64,000 nt of DNA from Spirochaeta africana DSM 8902 (GTDB lineage: Bacteria; Spirochaetota; Spirochaetia; DSM-27196; DSM-8902), in contig NC_017098.1 of assembly GCF_000242595.2 (NCBI RefSeq), positions 2,437,501 to 2,501,500 on the forward strand. Reading direction: 5' to 3'. Under the pieces are notes generated by a model. The model saw nothing but the letters and a program-made list of their open reading frames with translations, was not told the DNA's origin and searched no databases. Position numbers and translations under genes: made by a program. Of this stretch, positions 34,164 through 42,008 are shown in pieces. Positions within the stretch are counted from its first letter, which is position 1. The number at the start of each line of letters is the position of its first letter.

Positions 34164-35063
34164 ATGACAGACGAACGCCATAAAAGGGCCTATGATGCCT
34201 TTGGTCCCTGGGTGACCCAGGTAACCGACCAGTTCACGGTACCGCCGGTGTTCGATACCGCATTCACCTACTCGGATGATGCCCTGCTGGTCTTCAAGAT
34301 CCCCCGTCCGGTAGAGCGTCGCCGGCTGAGTCCCGGCACCCCGCTGTATGACTACCTGGTCGCCCTGTACGAGGATCGCGTACTGGTCCTTGAACGCAAC
34401 GGCAACGCGGCCGCAGCTGTTACTATCCTGTATCCTGACATCCTGGCGATACAGAACAGTCACGATCTGCTGTACTCCAATCTGATCCTGCATCTACGGG
34501 AACGCACCCTGGCCATACCTTACAACTCGGTCGGTCAGGACATCATCGATAGCTGCATCGGGCTGATTCGCGATCGCTTCGCGGTGCGCACATTTCCCCT
34601 GAACCTGGAGGCGGTGCATCTTGGCGCCGGCACTCACAACACGTTTTATCATAACCTGGCTGATCGCATTACCCGGGATGACAGTAACCTGCGACTCATT
34701 GGCTGCCAGCCGGGTGCCCCGGTTACCCTGGGTATCAGCAGCCTGCTGCACCGCCTGCTGCCCTTTACCCGTGAGCGTGAACTACAACCGACCATGCTGT
34801 TCTGCAGTCAGCGAGAGATGCTGCTGGTTGAACGGACACAGCCAATGAAGAAACCGAAGCATGCAGATTATGGCTATGTTATAACCTGTATTGCACTGGA
34901 ACGGATCGCCGGCTTCCGCCTTGAAGGACCCAGCCGATATCACCAGGATGAGGATATTGTGGAGGCAACCATCCTCGCCGGCACCCTTGCTTTCGGCTGT
35001 TACATCAATCACTCGGGCAATGCCCAGCAGCTGGCACAGCAGTTTAATGGCCGGACCGGATAG
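34164..35063 (+). CDS. Unknown protein, possibly two PH-like domains
   Basis: 299 residues, no signal peptide or membrane span. I do not recognise a family. Each half contains a similar run of strands ending in a long helix: LYDYLVALYEDRVLVLERNG...DILAIQNSHDLLYSNLILHLRERT, and later TMLFCSQREMLLVERTQPM...CIALERIAGFRLEG. This resembles bacterial PH-like domains, with the reading-and-reporting strand pattern, but it is a structural guess. AAGGAGGG precedes the start and a TATACT -10 lies about 25 bases upstream. Three bases separate its stop from that of the convergent XRE gene. Confidence 0.7.
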   Translation: MTDERHKRAYDAFGPWVTQVTDQFTVPPVFDTAFTYSDDALLVFKIPRPVERRRLSPGTPLYDYLVALYEDRVLVLERNGNAAAAVTILYPDILAIQNSHDLLYSNLILHLRERTLAIPYNSVGQDIIDSCIGLIRDRFAVRTFPLNLEAVHLGAGTHNTFYHNLADRITRDDSNLRLIGCQPGAPVTLGISSLLHRLLPFTRERELQPTMLFCSQREMLLVERTQPMKKPKHADYGYVITCIALERIAGFRLEGPSRYHQDEDIVEATILAGTLAFGCYINHSGNAQQLAQQFNGRTG

Positions 35064-35066
35064 TGC

Positions 35067-35303
35067 TCAGCGGCCGGACGCGATAGCTTCTGCCGATTCC
35101 TCGACGCAGGAGAACAGACTCTCTACACTGCAGCCCAGCACTTTCGCCAGCTTGAGAGCCAGCAAGACCGATGGGGTGTAGTTGCCTTTCTCGATGGCAA
35201 TAATGGTCTGCCGGGTTACCCCTACCCTGCCTGCAAGCTGTGCCTGGGTAAGTTCGAGACGGGTTCGCACCTGACGGACGCAGGAGGAAACTTGCTGCTC
35301 CAT
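35067..35303 (-). CDS. XRE-family helix-turn-helix regulator
   Basis: 78 residues, almost entirely one Cro/CI-type helix-turn-helix: RTRLELTQAQLAGRVGVTRQTIIAIEKGNYTPSVLLALKLAKVLGCSVESLF, the YozG/YvaO-like small class. DNA-binding; targets unknown. A perfect -35 is visible: TTGACT, 16 bases, TACCAT, then six bases to the ATG with no Shine-Dalgarno sequence. The insertion sequence begins about 50 bases upstream of its start codon. Confidence 0.9.
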   Translation of the reverse strand: MEQQVSSCVRQVRTRLELTQAQLAGRVGVTRQTIIAIEKGNYTPSVLLALKLAKVLGCSVESLFSCVEESAEAIASGR

Positions 35304-35337
35304 GGCTACATGGTAGTGCACACGCAGCGAAAGTCAA
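35304..35337 (-). promoter_or_regulatory. Leaderless promoter of the XRE gene
   Basis: On the minus strand TTGACT (35337-35332), a 16-base spacer, TACCAT (35315-35310), six bases, ATG. It is one of the few leaderless promoters here with a good -35. Confidence 0.65.
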
Positions 35338-35353
35338 GCCGCAATAACATTTT

Positions 35354-36648
35354 CTTGAGTCATAACAAAACGACACCTGCGTTTTTCACTTTTCCGTCGC
35401 TGAAATGATTCCCCAGGCAGATTTTTTGTGTAGTAACAGGTACCAACCCATTACAGGAGGTGCCAATGCACACACCCCCGTTCTGTCCCAATCCGGACTG
35501 CCGCCACCACCATCATCATACCCGAACCCGGGCTGAAAAAGCACGGGTTGGCACCTGGTTCTGGCGCAAGGGTCTACGGCATACTGCCTGCGCCGGCAGC
35601 CACCAGCGCTACCAGTGCATCGCCTGCAAGCGGTTCTTTACCGAACGGACCTTCTCGATTGACTACCGCGTGCACCGTACCGTGTCCTACCGCGACCTGA
35701 TCCGCGACATCTCCAGCCGGGTCAGTCTGGCCGCCACCCACCGCAACCGCGGGATCTCCCCGGCAATCAGGCGCAACCGAGTCGGTCGTCTGGCGCGCAA
35801 CTGCATCGCTCTGCATGCCGAGTGCCGCCCGTATCTCACCACCCCGGAGGATCTGATTGCCGATGGATTTGTGTCGTTCGAGGTGAGTCAGTATTATCCT
35901 TGCAACCTGCATATCCTGATTGGCAAGGACAGCGAGTATCTCTTTGCTATGGATCACGTTACCATCCGCCGTACCGGCCGGATGAGCCCGCGCCAGAAGA
36001 TCCACCAGGCCGAGTTGGAGGCGGTCTACCGCCCGGCTCCGGACGGGATCATCACCTCGTTTACCCGGATCTTACACAGTATGGCCGGGCTGGTGCTGCA
36101 ATGGGAGCCGGAAGACCCCGTACAGCTGATTACCGACAACAAGAAAGAGTACCCCGACGCGATCAGCCGCTGCGAAGTAGCTCATCGGCTTCTCAGTGAA
36201 CAGAGCCTTGGCTGGCGGCATATCAGCTCGAATCATCATCGCGGGCCTGGCGGGCCGATGTTTGCGATGGACAATTTTGACCGCGAGCTGCGCAAGGATA
36301 TCGCGGCCTATGTGCGCGAGACGGTGACCTTCCGGCGCAATGTGCAGAACGCGATGGAGTCGGTGCAGGTGTATCGTATGTACCATAATTTTCTCAAGCC
36401 GTATCGGGTGCGGGGGGAAGCAAGCGCAAAACGCTGGCAGCGGGCCGGGCTGCCAGCCAAGCTGGTGAAGCGCCGGCTGAAAACCCTGTGTGTCCGGCGG
36501 GCATTTCTGAGCCATTATCCGGACATCCCGGAGGAGGATCTGCGGGTCTGGAAACGACATTTGTATACACCGGGACAATTAAAGCAGCAATTACCGTGGC
36601 AGTATATAGTTGCGTAGGGTTCAGGGTGTCGTTTTGTTGCTACTATTG
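35354..36648 (+). mobile_element. Complete insertion sequence with zinc-ribbon transposase
   Basis: 1295 bp flanked by a seven-base direct repeat ACATTTT (35347-35353 and 36649-36655), the likely target duplication. The terminal inverted repeats are imperfect at the outer 12 bases (AGT conserved) and near perfect in the core ACAAAACGACACC (35367-35376 region; complement at 36624-36636). One transposase gene fills the interior. The same ends bound the small element at 14189-14366. The IS split a compact divergent intergenic region of about 83 bases between the XRE gene and the nucleoside kinase gene. Confidence 0.85.
35466..36617 (+). CDS. IS transposase with zinc ribbon and IS1-like DDE core
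   Basis: 383 residues. An N-terminal zinc ribbon (Cys7, Cys12, Cys51, Cys54) precedes a helical segment with likely DNA-binding role (about 75-115). The presumed RNase H-like catalytic core offers Asp133 (ADGFVSFE), Asp224 (LITDNKKEYPDAI) and Glu274 (NFDRELRKD), followed by VRETVTFRRNVQNAMESV and YHNFLKPYR, which resembles the end of IS1/IS1595-type transposases. Family placement is tentative. ATG follows ACAGGAGG with five-base spacing; no frameshift or stop interrupts it, so it may be active. Confidence 0.8.
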   Translation: MHTPPFCPNPDCRHHHHHTRTRAEKARVGTWFWRKGLRHTACAGSHQRYQCIACKRFFTERTFSIDYRVHRTVSYRDLIRDISSRVSLAATHRNRGISPAIRRNRVGRLARNCIALHAECRPYLTTPEDLIADGFVSFEVSQYYPCNLHILIGKDSEYLFAMDHVTIRRTGRMSPRQKIHQAELEAVYRPAPDGIITSFTRILHSMAGLVLQWEPEDPVQLITDNKKEYPDAISRCEVAHRLLSEQSLGWRHISSNHHRGPGGPMFAMDNFDRELRKDIAAYVRETVTFRRNVQNAMESVQVYRMYHNFLKPYRVRGEASAKRWQRAGLPAKLVKRRLKTLCVRRAFLSHYPDIPEEDLRVWKRHLYTPGQLKQQLPWQYIVA

Positions 36649-36676
36649 ACATTTTACTTTACCCGGCCGGCTAGGG

Positions 36677-36688
36677 TATACTGCAGTT
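36677..36688 (+). promoter_or_regulatory. Leaderless -10 element of the nucleoside kinase gene
   Basis: TATACT, GCAGTT, ATG. The -35 region coincides with the right border of the insertion sequence (TTTACT at 36653-36658 would give an 18-base spacer). Confidence 0.65.
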
Positions 36689-38344
36689 ATGACACAACTG
36701 CAGATACGGCTGGGCGAACAGCAGCGGGATTTCCATCAATATGTATCGGTACACGATGCGCTACAGGCCTTCGGGATAGCACCTGAACTCCCGGTGATTG
36801 GTGCCTTGCACAATAACTATATCAAAGGCTTGAATGCCGGGATCAGCACCAGCGGGGACTTGCAACCAGTACGGCTGGATTCTTCGCAGGGGCATCGTAT
36901 CTACCGTAAATCCCTGTGCTTCCTTATGAATCTGGCTGCCCATCGCATTTTCGGGAAGGATATTCCGCGAATCAGTCATTCGCTGGGCGACGGCTATTTC
37001 TTTTATCCACCAGAAGGCAGTCCGCTGCCTATGGAGAAGATTGCCGAGCTGAAACAGGAGATGCACCGGCTGGTAGAGGCCGACCTTCCGATCACCCCGC
37101 GGGTAGTATCCTATGCCGAGGCCCTGGATATCTTCGATACCCCCGGGCGTGAGGAGACCCATCTGCTGGTTCAGCAGCGCAATCAGCGCAAGGTAAACTG
37201 TCAGGAGTGTGACGGGTTCTACGACCTTGACCACTTTCCCCTGGCCTCACGAACCGGGGTGCTGAGTGTATGGGATCTGGTACCGTACGAACATGGACTG
37301 GTGCTGCAGTTCCCCCCCAAGGGTCTGCCACTGCGCCTGCAAAAGCTGCAGGACAAACCCCTGCTGTTCGGGGTGTTCAACGAATATAACCGCTGGGGAC
37401 GGATTCTGGGGATTCCGAACCTGCCCCACCTGAATAAACTGGCCGGCACTCGCGAGATTGCCCATTTTATCGCGGTGGCCGAGGCGCTGCATGATCGCAA
37501 GCTGAGCGGGATTGCCGACCAGATCGCAGCCCGCCGCGAGGAGGTAAAGGTTGTGCTTATCGCCGGACCAAGCTCGGCCGGCAAGACTACCTTCTCAAAA
37601 AAGCTGGCCATCCACCTTGAGGTCGTCGGATTTCGTCCGCGGGTAATCGGACTGGACAACTACTTTGTCCCGAGGGAGCAGACCCCGCTGGATGAACACG
37701 GACAGTACGATTTCGAGGCCCTGGGGGCACTGGATATCGAGCTGCTGAATCAACATCTGCTGGCGCTGGCTGCCGGCGATGAGGTCGCGATACCGGTGTT
37801 CGACTTCAAGATCGGCAACCGCAAGCCGGAGGGCACTCGCCTGCGTCTGGAGCCCAACGATATACTGATCATGGAAGGGATCCACGGCCTGAATCCGGAT
37901 CTGGTACCCCGGATCCCGCGCAGCCAGACCTTCCGGATCTATATCTCGGCACTCACCCAGCTGAATCTGGACAGCCATAACCGCATATCCACTACCGACA
38001 ACCGGCTTATCCGGCGTATGGTTCGCGATTCCCAGTTCCGCGGCTACACAGCCGAGCATACCCTGCAGCGCTGGCCGTCGGTACGCCGTGGTGAGGACCG
38101 CAATATTTTCCCGTTTCAGGAAACAGCGGACACGTTTTTCAACAGCGCCCTGGATTACGAGCTTTCGGTACTGCGCACTTATGCCTTGCCGATGCTGCGA
38201 ACGGTATCCCCGCAATCCCCGGAGTTTGCATCGGCTGCCATCCTGACAGAATTTCTGGAGAACTTTCATCCGATTCTGCCGGAAAAGGTACCCAGGCTGT
38301 CGATACTGCGAGAGTTCATCGGGGGCTCCGGCTTCAGCTACTGA
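36689..38344 (+). CDS. Nucleoside (uridine-type) kinase with TGS/tRNA-synthetase-like N-terminus
   Basis: 551 residues. The N-terminus carries a TGS-like domain (about 1-65) and a threonyl-tRNA-synthetase-type second additional domain (HSLGDGYFFYPP at about 97-108). The C-terminal half is a P-loop kinase of the uridine kinase/phosphoribulokinase family: GPSSAGKTT from residue 293, LDNYFVPREQTPLDEHGQYDFE, EGIHGLN. It likely phosphorylates uridine or cytidine in salvage, complementing the UPRTase-like gene. This fusion is known in several phyla. Transcription is probably leaderless. Confidence 0.93.
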   Translation: MTQLQIRLGEQQRDFHQYVSVHDALQAFGIAPELPVIGALHNNYIKGLNAGISTSGDLQPVRLDSSQGHRIYRKSLCFLMNLAAHRIFGKDIPRISHSLGDGYFFYPPEGSPLPMEKIAELKQEMHRLVEADLPITPRVVSYAEALDIFDTPGREETHLLVQQRNQRKVNCQECDGFYDLDHFPLASRTGVLSVWDLVPYEHGLVLQFPPKGLPLRLQKLQDKPLLFGVFNEYNRWGRILGIPNLPHLNKLAGTREIAHFIAVAEALHDRKLSGIADQIAARREEVKVVLIAGPSSAGKTTFSKKLAIHLEVVGFRPRVIGLDNYFVPREQTPLDEHGQYDFEALGALDIELLNQHLLALAAGDEVAIPVFDFKIGNRKPEGTRLRLEPNDILIMEGIHGLNPDLVPRIPRSQTFRIYISALTQLNLDSHNRISTTDNRLIRRMVRDSQFRGYTAEHTLQRWPSVRRGEDRNIFPFQETADTFFNSALDYELSVLRTYALPMLRTVSPQSPEFASAAILTEFLENFHPILPEKVPRLSILREFIGGSGFSY

Positions 38345-38396
38345 GGCAACCCCGGTTCACCCGGCAGCAGCCCTTATCACAGCGCCGGTGATCCTT

Positions 38397-38410
38397 TATA
38401 CTGCCGAGCC
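38397..38410 (+). promoter_or_regulatory. Possible leaderless -10 of the nitrilase-like gene
   Basis: TATACT followed by eight bases and ATG; spacing is at the upper limit of the pattern. Confidence 0.4.
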
Positions 38411-39403
38411 ATGTTGATACATCAATTCAGGCATTATCTGATGGCAGCTGTTATAGTGGTTATCCTGGCAGGGCTGGTACCGGTAGCACTGCAGGCCGAA
38501 CCGGTCTCCCTGGCAGTGGTACAGACCGAGATTGACCAGGAAGACTTTGCCTCACTGCGTACATTCACCGGGATGATTACCCGGCATGTTGAGGAGGCGG
38601 TAGCCATGGGTGCTGATCTGGTGGTATTTCCGGAGTATTTGAATGTCTTTCTGGCAACCGTACCCTACCACCAGCTGATCGCCGATGCCACCAGTCTGGC
38701 CGAGGGGCTGCACATCATCTTTTCCGATCCGGCCCGTCCGCAGTCTGCCCGGGAGCTGTTTGTACAACAGGCACCTGCGGTCCGGCGCACTATGGACCGG
38801 ATATACGGCCGCCTGGCCGACACACACAACATCTATATCCTGGCAGGAACCTATTTTGCTGTTGACGCAGGACCCGCCGGCAATCTCGCCGAGTTGAACC
38901 GCGCTGAGAGCGATGACAGCCAGCTTCGGTTGACCAACCGCAGTGTCCTGTATGGTCCCCACGGTAACGCCGTGCACGAGCAGGACAAGGTTTTTCTGAC
39001 CCCGATTGAGGAGGACCTGCTGGAGTTAGATGCCGGTCGTATTGCCGATGTGCACGGGATTGAGGTATACGGTATGGATGTAGGGATTACCATCTGCCGT
39101 GATACCTTCTTCCCGATATGGGATGAGGTACATGCAGAGCGGGATCTCTGGATCGATCTGCGTGCGGAGGGCACCGCATGGGAACCAGGCCGGGAGGATT
39201 TTACCGAACTCATGCCTGAGCGTCTGCGAGAGAGCGGCAGCAGCTACGGCGCGACCGCCGCCCTGACCGGGGAGTTCCTCGACCTGTTCTGGGAGGGAAA
39301 ATCCTCGGTAACCGCGGTACAAGGCAGCAGGCCGAAGATTGTAGCGATGACCGAATCCCATCGCGGTGACGAGATACTTGTTTTTGAACTCACGGCAAAC
39401 TGA
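38411..39403 (+). CDS. Exported carbon-nitrogen hydrolase (nitrilase superfamily)
   Basis: 330 residues. A signal peptide-like N-terminus (basic MLIHQFRH, then a hydrophobic core to LQAEP) implies export, unusual for the superfamily. The catalytic triad is visible: Glu75 in VVFPEY, Lys193 in DKVFLTPIE, Cys229 in ITICRDTFFP. Family members cleave amides or nitriles; which substrate is unknown. An MTHFR-like gene starts 17 bases downstream and is probably cotranscribed. Confidence 0.88.
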   Translation: MLIHQFRHYLMAAVIVVILAGLVPVALQAEPVSLAVVQTEIDQEDFASLRTFTGMITRHVEEAVAMGADLVVFPEYLNVFLATVPYHQLIADATSLAEGLHIIFSDPARPQSARELFVQQAPAVRRTMDRIYGRLADTHNIYILAGTYFAVDAGPAGNLAELNRAESDDSQLRLTNRSVLYGPHGNAVHEQDKVFLTPIEEDLLELDAGRIADVHGIEVYGMDVGITICRDTFFPIWDEVHAERDLWIDLRAEGTAWEPGREDFTELMPERLRESGSSYGATAALTGEFLDLFWEGKSSVTAVQGSRPKIVAMTESHRGDEILVFELTAN

Positions 39404-39420
39404 ATGAGGAGGCACGCAGC

Positions 39421-40338
39421 ATGAATCATCTGTACACGAGCTTGCAGCAGCGGGAAAGCGGCCTGCTGGTATACGGTTTAACCCCTCCCAAGGTCGATAA
39501 TCCTGTCGAGAAAAACCGGCGCATCACCGAACGGCGCATCAGCCGCATCAGCCAGTCTCCACTTGACGGTGTGGTGGTGTATGACATTCAGGACGAGGAT
39601 ACCCGCACCGATGCAGAACGCCCCTTTCCGTTTCTTGAGACGATCCCCTCGTATACCTATGCCGACCACGATCTGCACGGGCTGGAGCTGCCGAAGATCG
39701 TCTACCTGAGTGTCGGCAAGTATACCCCCGAGGAACTGGACACAATCCTTGGCAATCTGCAGGAGAGAATCGTGGTATTTGTCGGCAGCCCGTCTCCGGA
39801 GTTTCCAGCCAGGACCTCCCTGCGTCAGGCGTACGAGATGTACCAGAAGTACCGCTCCCGCCTTGTATTAGGTGGGGTAACCATCGCCGAGCGCCATCGC
39901 AAACACCATAACGAGCACCAGAAGCTGCTGCGCAAGAGCGCTGCCGGGGTCAGCTTCTTTGTATCTCAGTGTATATTCAATGCCGAGCTGTTCAAGGATC
40001 TGCTCTCTGATTACTACCATATCTGCGAGGACGAGGGGCTGCCGATGCAGCCGGTACTGATGACCCTTACCCCATGCGGTTCGCTCAAGACCCTGGAGTT
40101 TATCAAGTGGCTGGGCATCCAGGTTCCGCGCTGGATGGAGAACGACATCAAACGCAACCGCGACATCCTGCACTATTCCATGCGTATGGCTCGGGAGATC
40201 TTCCAGAACATAAGTGACTTCTGCAGCGACAAAGGGATCCCGGTGGGCTGTAATATCGAGAGCGTTGCGGTGAATCGCGAGGAGGTGCTGGCCTCCTTTG
40301 AGCTGGCCCGGCAGATCCGCGACCTCCAGCAGCGATAA
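39421..40338 (+). CDS. Methylenetetrahydrofolate reductase-like protein
   Basis: 305 residues, matching the MTHFR TIM barrel with GVTIAERH and VSFFVSQCIFNAELFKDLL (family GxxFxxTQxxFD-like) and the final GCNIESV. The N-terminus SGLLVYGLTPPK has the strand that begins the barrel. It is one of the shorter, divergent subfamilies often annotated only as 5,10-methylenetetrahydrofolate reductase-like, so the reaction (methylene-THF to methyl-THF using FAD) is plausible but not proven. The start has GAGGAGG about ten bases upstream. Confidence 0.82.
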   Translation: MNHLYTSLQQRESGLLVYGLTPPKVDNPVEKNRRITERRISRISQSPLDGVVVYDIQDEDTRTDAERPFPFLETIPSYTYADHDLHGLELPKIVYLSVGKYTPEELDTILGNLQERIVVFVGSPSPEFPARTSLRQAYEMYQKYRSRLVLGGVTIAERHRKHHNEHQKLLRKSAAGVSFFVSQCIFNAELFKDLLSDYYHICEDEGLPMQPVLMTLTPCGSLKTLEFIKWLGIQVPRWMENDIKRNRDILHYSMRMAREIFQNISDFCSDKGIPVGCNIESVAVNREEVLASFELARQIRDLQQR

Positions 40339-40357
40339 ACCGACCGCCTCGCACCGG

Positions 40358-40636
40358 TCAGCCGCCGAGTGTATCGATCGAACGTATCACCTCGGCAATC
40401 TTGCGTTCGCGTTCAGCCGTATCCCCATGTTCAAATGCTTCGATAACACAGGTCTGCATGTGGTTCTTCAGGATCTCCTGCTCCACCTTGCGCATGGCCG
40501 AGATTATCGCTCTGGTCTGTGCCAGGACATCCATACAATAGCGATCCTGCTCGACCATACGGGCAACCCCGCTTACCTGCCCCTCGACCCGACGCAGCCG
40601 GGACTGGAGCCGGGTCTTGAGATCCATGTCTATCAT
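40358..40636 (-). CDS. csoR: CsoR-family copper-sensing repressor
   Basis: 92 residues, all-helical DUF156/CsoR fold: RLRRVEGQVSGVARMVEQDRYCMDVLAQTRAIISAMRKVEQEILKNHMQTCVIEAF. The Cu(I) ligands Cys34, His59 and Cys63 are all present. It would release DNA on binding Cu(I). It starts one base after the copZ stop, so the two genes share a transcript and the repressor controls its own operon with the chaperone; no copper ATPase gene is in this window. Confidence 0.95.
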   Translation of the reverse strand: MIDMDLKTRLQSRLRRVEGQVSGVARMVEQDRYCMDVLAQTRAIISAMRKVEQEILKNHMQTCVIEAFEHGDTAERERKIAEVIRSIDTLGG

Positions 40637-40637
40637 A

Positions 40638-40868
40638 CTAACAGTCCTGTACCCGGTAATCGGTGTCTGCCAGCGCCTCGTTCACCTGTGCGGCGGTCGG
40701 GGCTGCATCAGCGTACCAGATCTCCAGCTTCTTGCTGCTGCTGTCGGCCTTTACCCGGGAAACCCCCGGCATACTTTGGACCCGTTCGGTTATTTTGGCT
40801 TCGCAGTGACCACAGTTCATGTTGGCAACGCTGAACTGCACCGACGGCGTACGTGAAAAAAGTCCCAT
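40638..40868 (-). CDS. copZ: Copper chaperone with HMA domain
   Basis: 76 residues. The metal site MNCGHC (Cys19, Cys22) sits in a heavy-metal-associated domain (VQFSVANMNCGHCEAKITERVQSMPGVSRVKADSSSKKLEIWY). It hands Cu(I) to transporters. GGAGG lies six bases before the ATG. It precedes csoR in a two-gene operon. A long upstream frame to 42089 is antisense to the patatin gene and is not part of it. Confidence 0.93.
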   Translation of the reverse strand: MGLFSRTPSVQFSVANMNCGHCEAKITERVQSMPGVSRVKADSSSKKLEIWYADAAPTAAQVNEALADTDYRVQDC

Positions 40869-40891
40869 AGGTACCTCCTGGTTCTTTATAC

Positions 40892-40921
40892 ATAATAGGG
40901 GTATAGGGTACATCTGGTCAA
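40892..40921 (-). promoter_or_regulatory. Promoter and candidate CsoR operator of copZ-csoR
   Basis: TTGACC (40921-40916), an 18-base spacer and TATTAT (40897-40892). Within the spacer the plus strand reads AGGGGTATAGGGTA, the G-tract/TATA character of CsoR operators, so a bound repressor would block the promoter. Confidence 0.6.
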
Positions 40922-40937
40922 GCAACCCGGTCTGTAT

Positions 40938-40949
40938 TACACTGCTGGC
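40938..40949 (+). promoter_or_regulatory. Leaderless -10 element of the patatin gene
   Basis: TACACT, GCTGGC, ATG. Confidence 0.5.
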
Positions 40950-41780
40950 ATGATACATAGTGCCTTGGTTGTTGAGGGTGGCGCCATGCGCGGCATTTTT
41001 TCCTGCGGTATACTGGACAGCTTTCTGCAGCATGACTACCGTCCCTTTGATCTCTGCATCGGGGTTTCGGCTGGCGCCAACAATCTCTCCGGCTACCTTG
41101 CCGGGATGTACCAGCGCAACTATCGAATCTACACCGATTATTCCCTGCGTCGTCGCTTCATCAACAAGTGGCGGTTTTTTCGCGGCGGTGATGTACTTGA
41201 TCTGGACTGGCTGTGGGAGATCACCATTCGGGAGATGCCTCTTGATCTGACCGCGGTGCAGCAGCATCCGGCAGCATACCTGGTTGGGGTAACCCGTGCC
41301 GACACCGGGCAAATAGAGTATCTGGAGCCGGAGCAGACACCCTTGGCAGACCTGCTGAAAGCCTCCAGCGCGGTACCGCTGTTCTACCGGAAGCCGGTCA
41401 GGCTGCATGGCACCCCCTATGTCGATGGCGGCATTGCTGAACCGATACCGGTACACGAGGCAGTCGCCCGCGGAGCTGAAAGGATACTGGTCCTGCGTTC
41501 CCGCCCGGCATCCTACCGGATGGACACCCGGGCACGGCATCGCTTGTCGGCAGCTGTGTTGCGCAATCATCCCCGACTGGTGGAGACCATTCGCCGTCGA
41601 GCCAGCCACTACAACGAAACCGTTGAGTATCTGCGCAATCCCCCCGCCGGGATAACCATTCAGGAGATCAACCCGCCCGAGGATTTTGCCTTGGGCCGCC
41701 TGACGACCGACCGCAGGCTGCTTGAACACAGTTATCAATACGGGCGGGAGATCGGCGACCGGATCGCTGCCGGGGGTTAA
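40950..41780 (+). CDS. Patatin-like phospholipase
   Basis: 276 residues, YjjU-like. The oxyanion hole GGAMRGIF (10-17), nucleophile elbow GVSAG with Ser40, and the dyad Asp159 in VDGGIAEP are all visible. Family members hydrolyse acyl esters of lipids. No signal peptide, so cytoplasmic or membrane-associated. It has no Shine-Dalgarno sequence and a leaderless-type hexamer. A small membrane-protein gene overlaps its 3' end by a few bases on the other strand. Confidence 0.9.
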   Translation: MIHSALVVEGGAMRGIFSCGILDSFLQHDYRPFDLCIGVSAGANNLSGYLAGMYQRNYRIYTDYSLRRRFINKWRFFRGGDVLDLDWLWEITIREMPLDLTAVQQHPAAYLVGVTRADTGQIEYLEPEQTPLADLLKASSAVPLFYRKPVRLHGTPYVDGGIAEPIPVHEAVARGAERILVLRSRPASYRMDTRARHRLSAAVLRNHPRLVETIRRRASHYNETVEYLRNPPAGITIQEINPPEDFALGRLTTDRRLLEHSYQYGREIGDRIAAGG

Positions 41781-41947
41781 TACCCGCCGATCAGGGCCCG
41801 GTAAACCACATAGATCCAGCCCATCAAGCCATGAATAATCGCCCAGATTATACTGTGATTGACCGAGAAGCTGATCACCATCGCCAATGCAGATCCGAAT
41901 CCGATCCCTGATTTGACCACCGTCTCTGTGTAGGTTCCATCTGCCAT
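41777..41947 (-). CDS. Small single-membrane-span protein
   Basis: 56 residues. MADGTYTETVVKSGIGFGS is followed by a hydrophobic stretch (about 20-48) that forms one or two short spans (ALAMVISFSVNHSIIWAIIHGLMGWIYVVYRAL). No family recognised; small proteins of this sort with SFSVNHS-like sequence occur in several bacteria. AAGGAGG lies eight bases before the ATG, supporting expression. Convergent with the patatin gene. Confidence 0.65.
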   Translation of the reverse strand: MADGTYTETVVKSGIGFGSALAMVISFSVNHSIIWAIIHGLMGWIYVVYRALIGGY

Positions 41948-41996
41948 ACTGTATCCTCCTTGCAACATATGGATTGCTGAGCTGCCGGTTTCCGGC

Positions 41997-42008
41997 TATA
42001 GTGGGGCC
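41997..42008 (+). promoter_or_regulatory. Leaderless -10 element of the GNAT-azlC-azlD operon
   Basis: TATAGT, GGGGCC, ATG. Confidence 0.6.
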
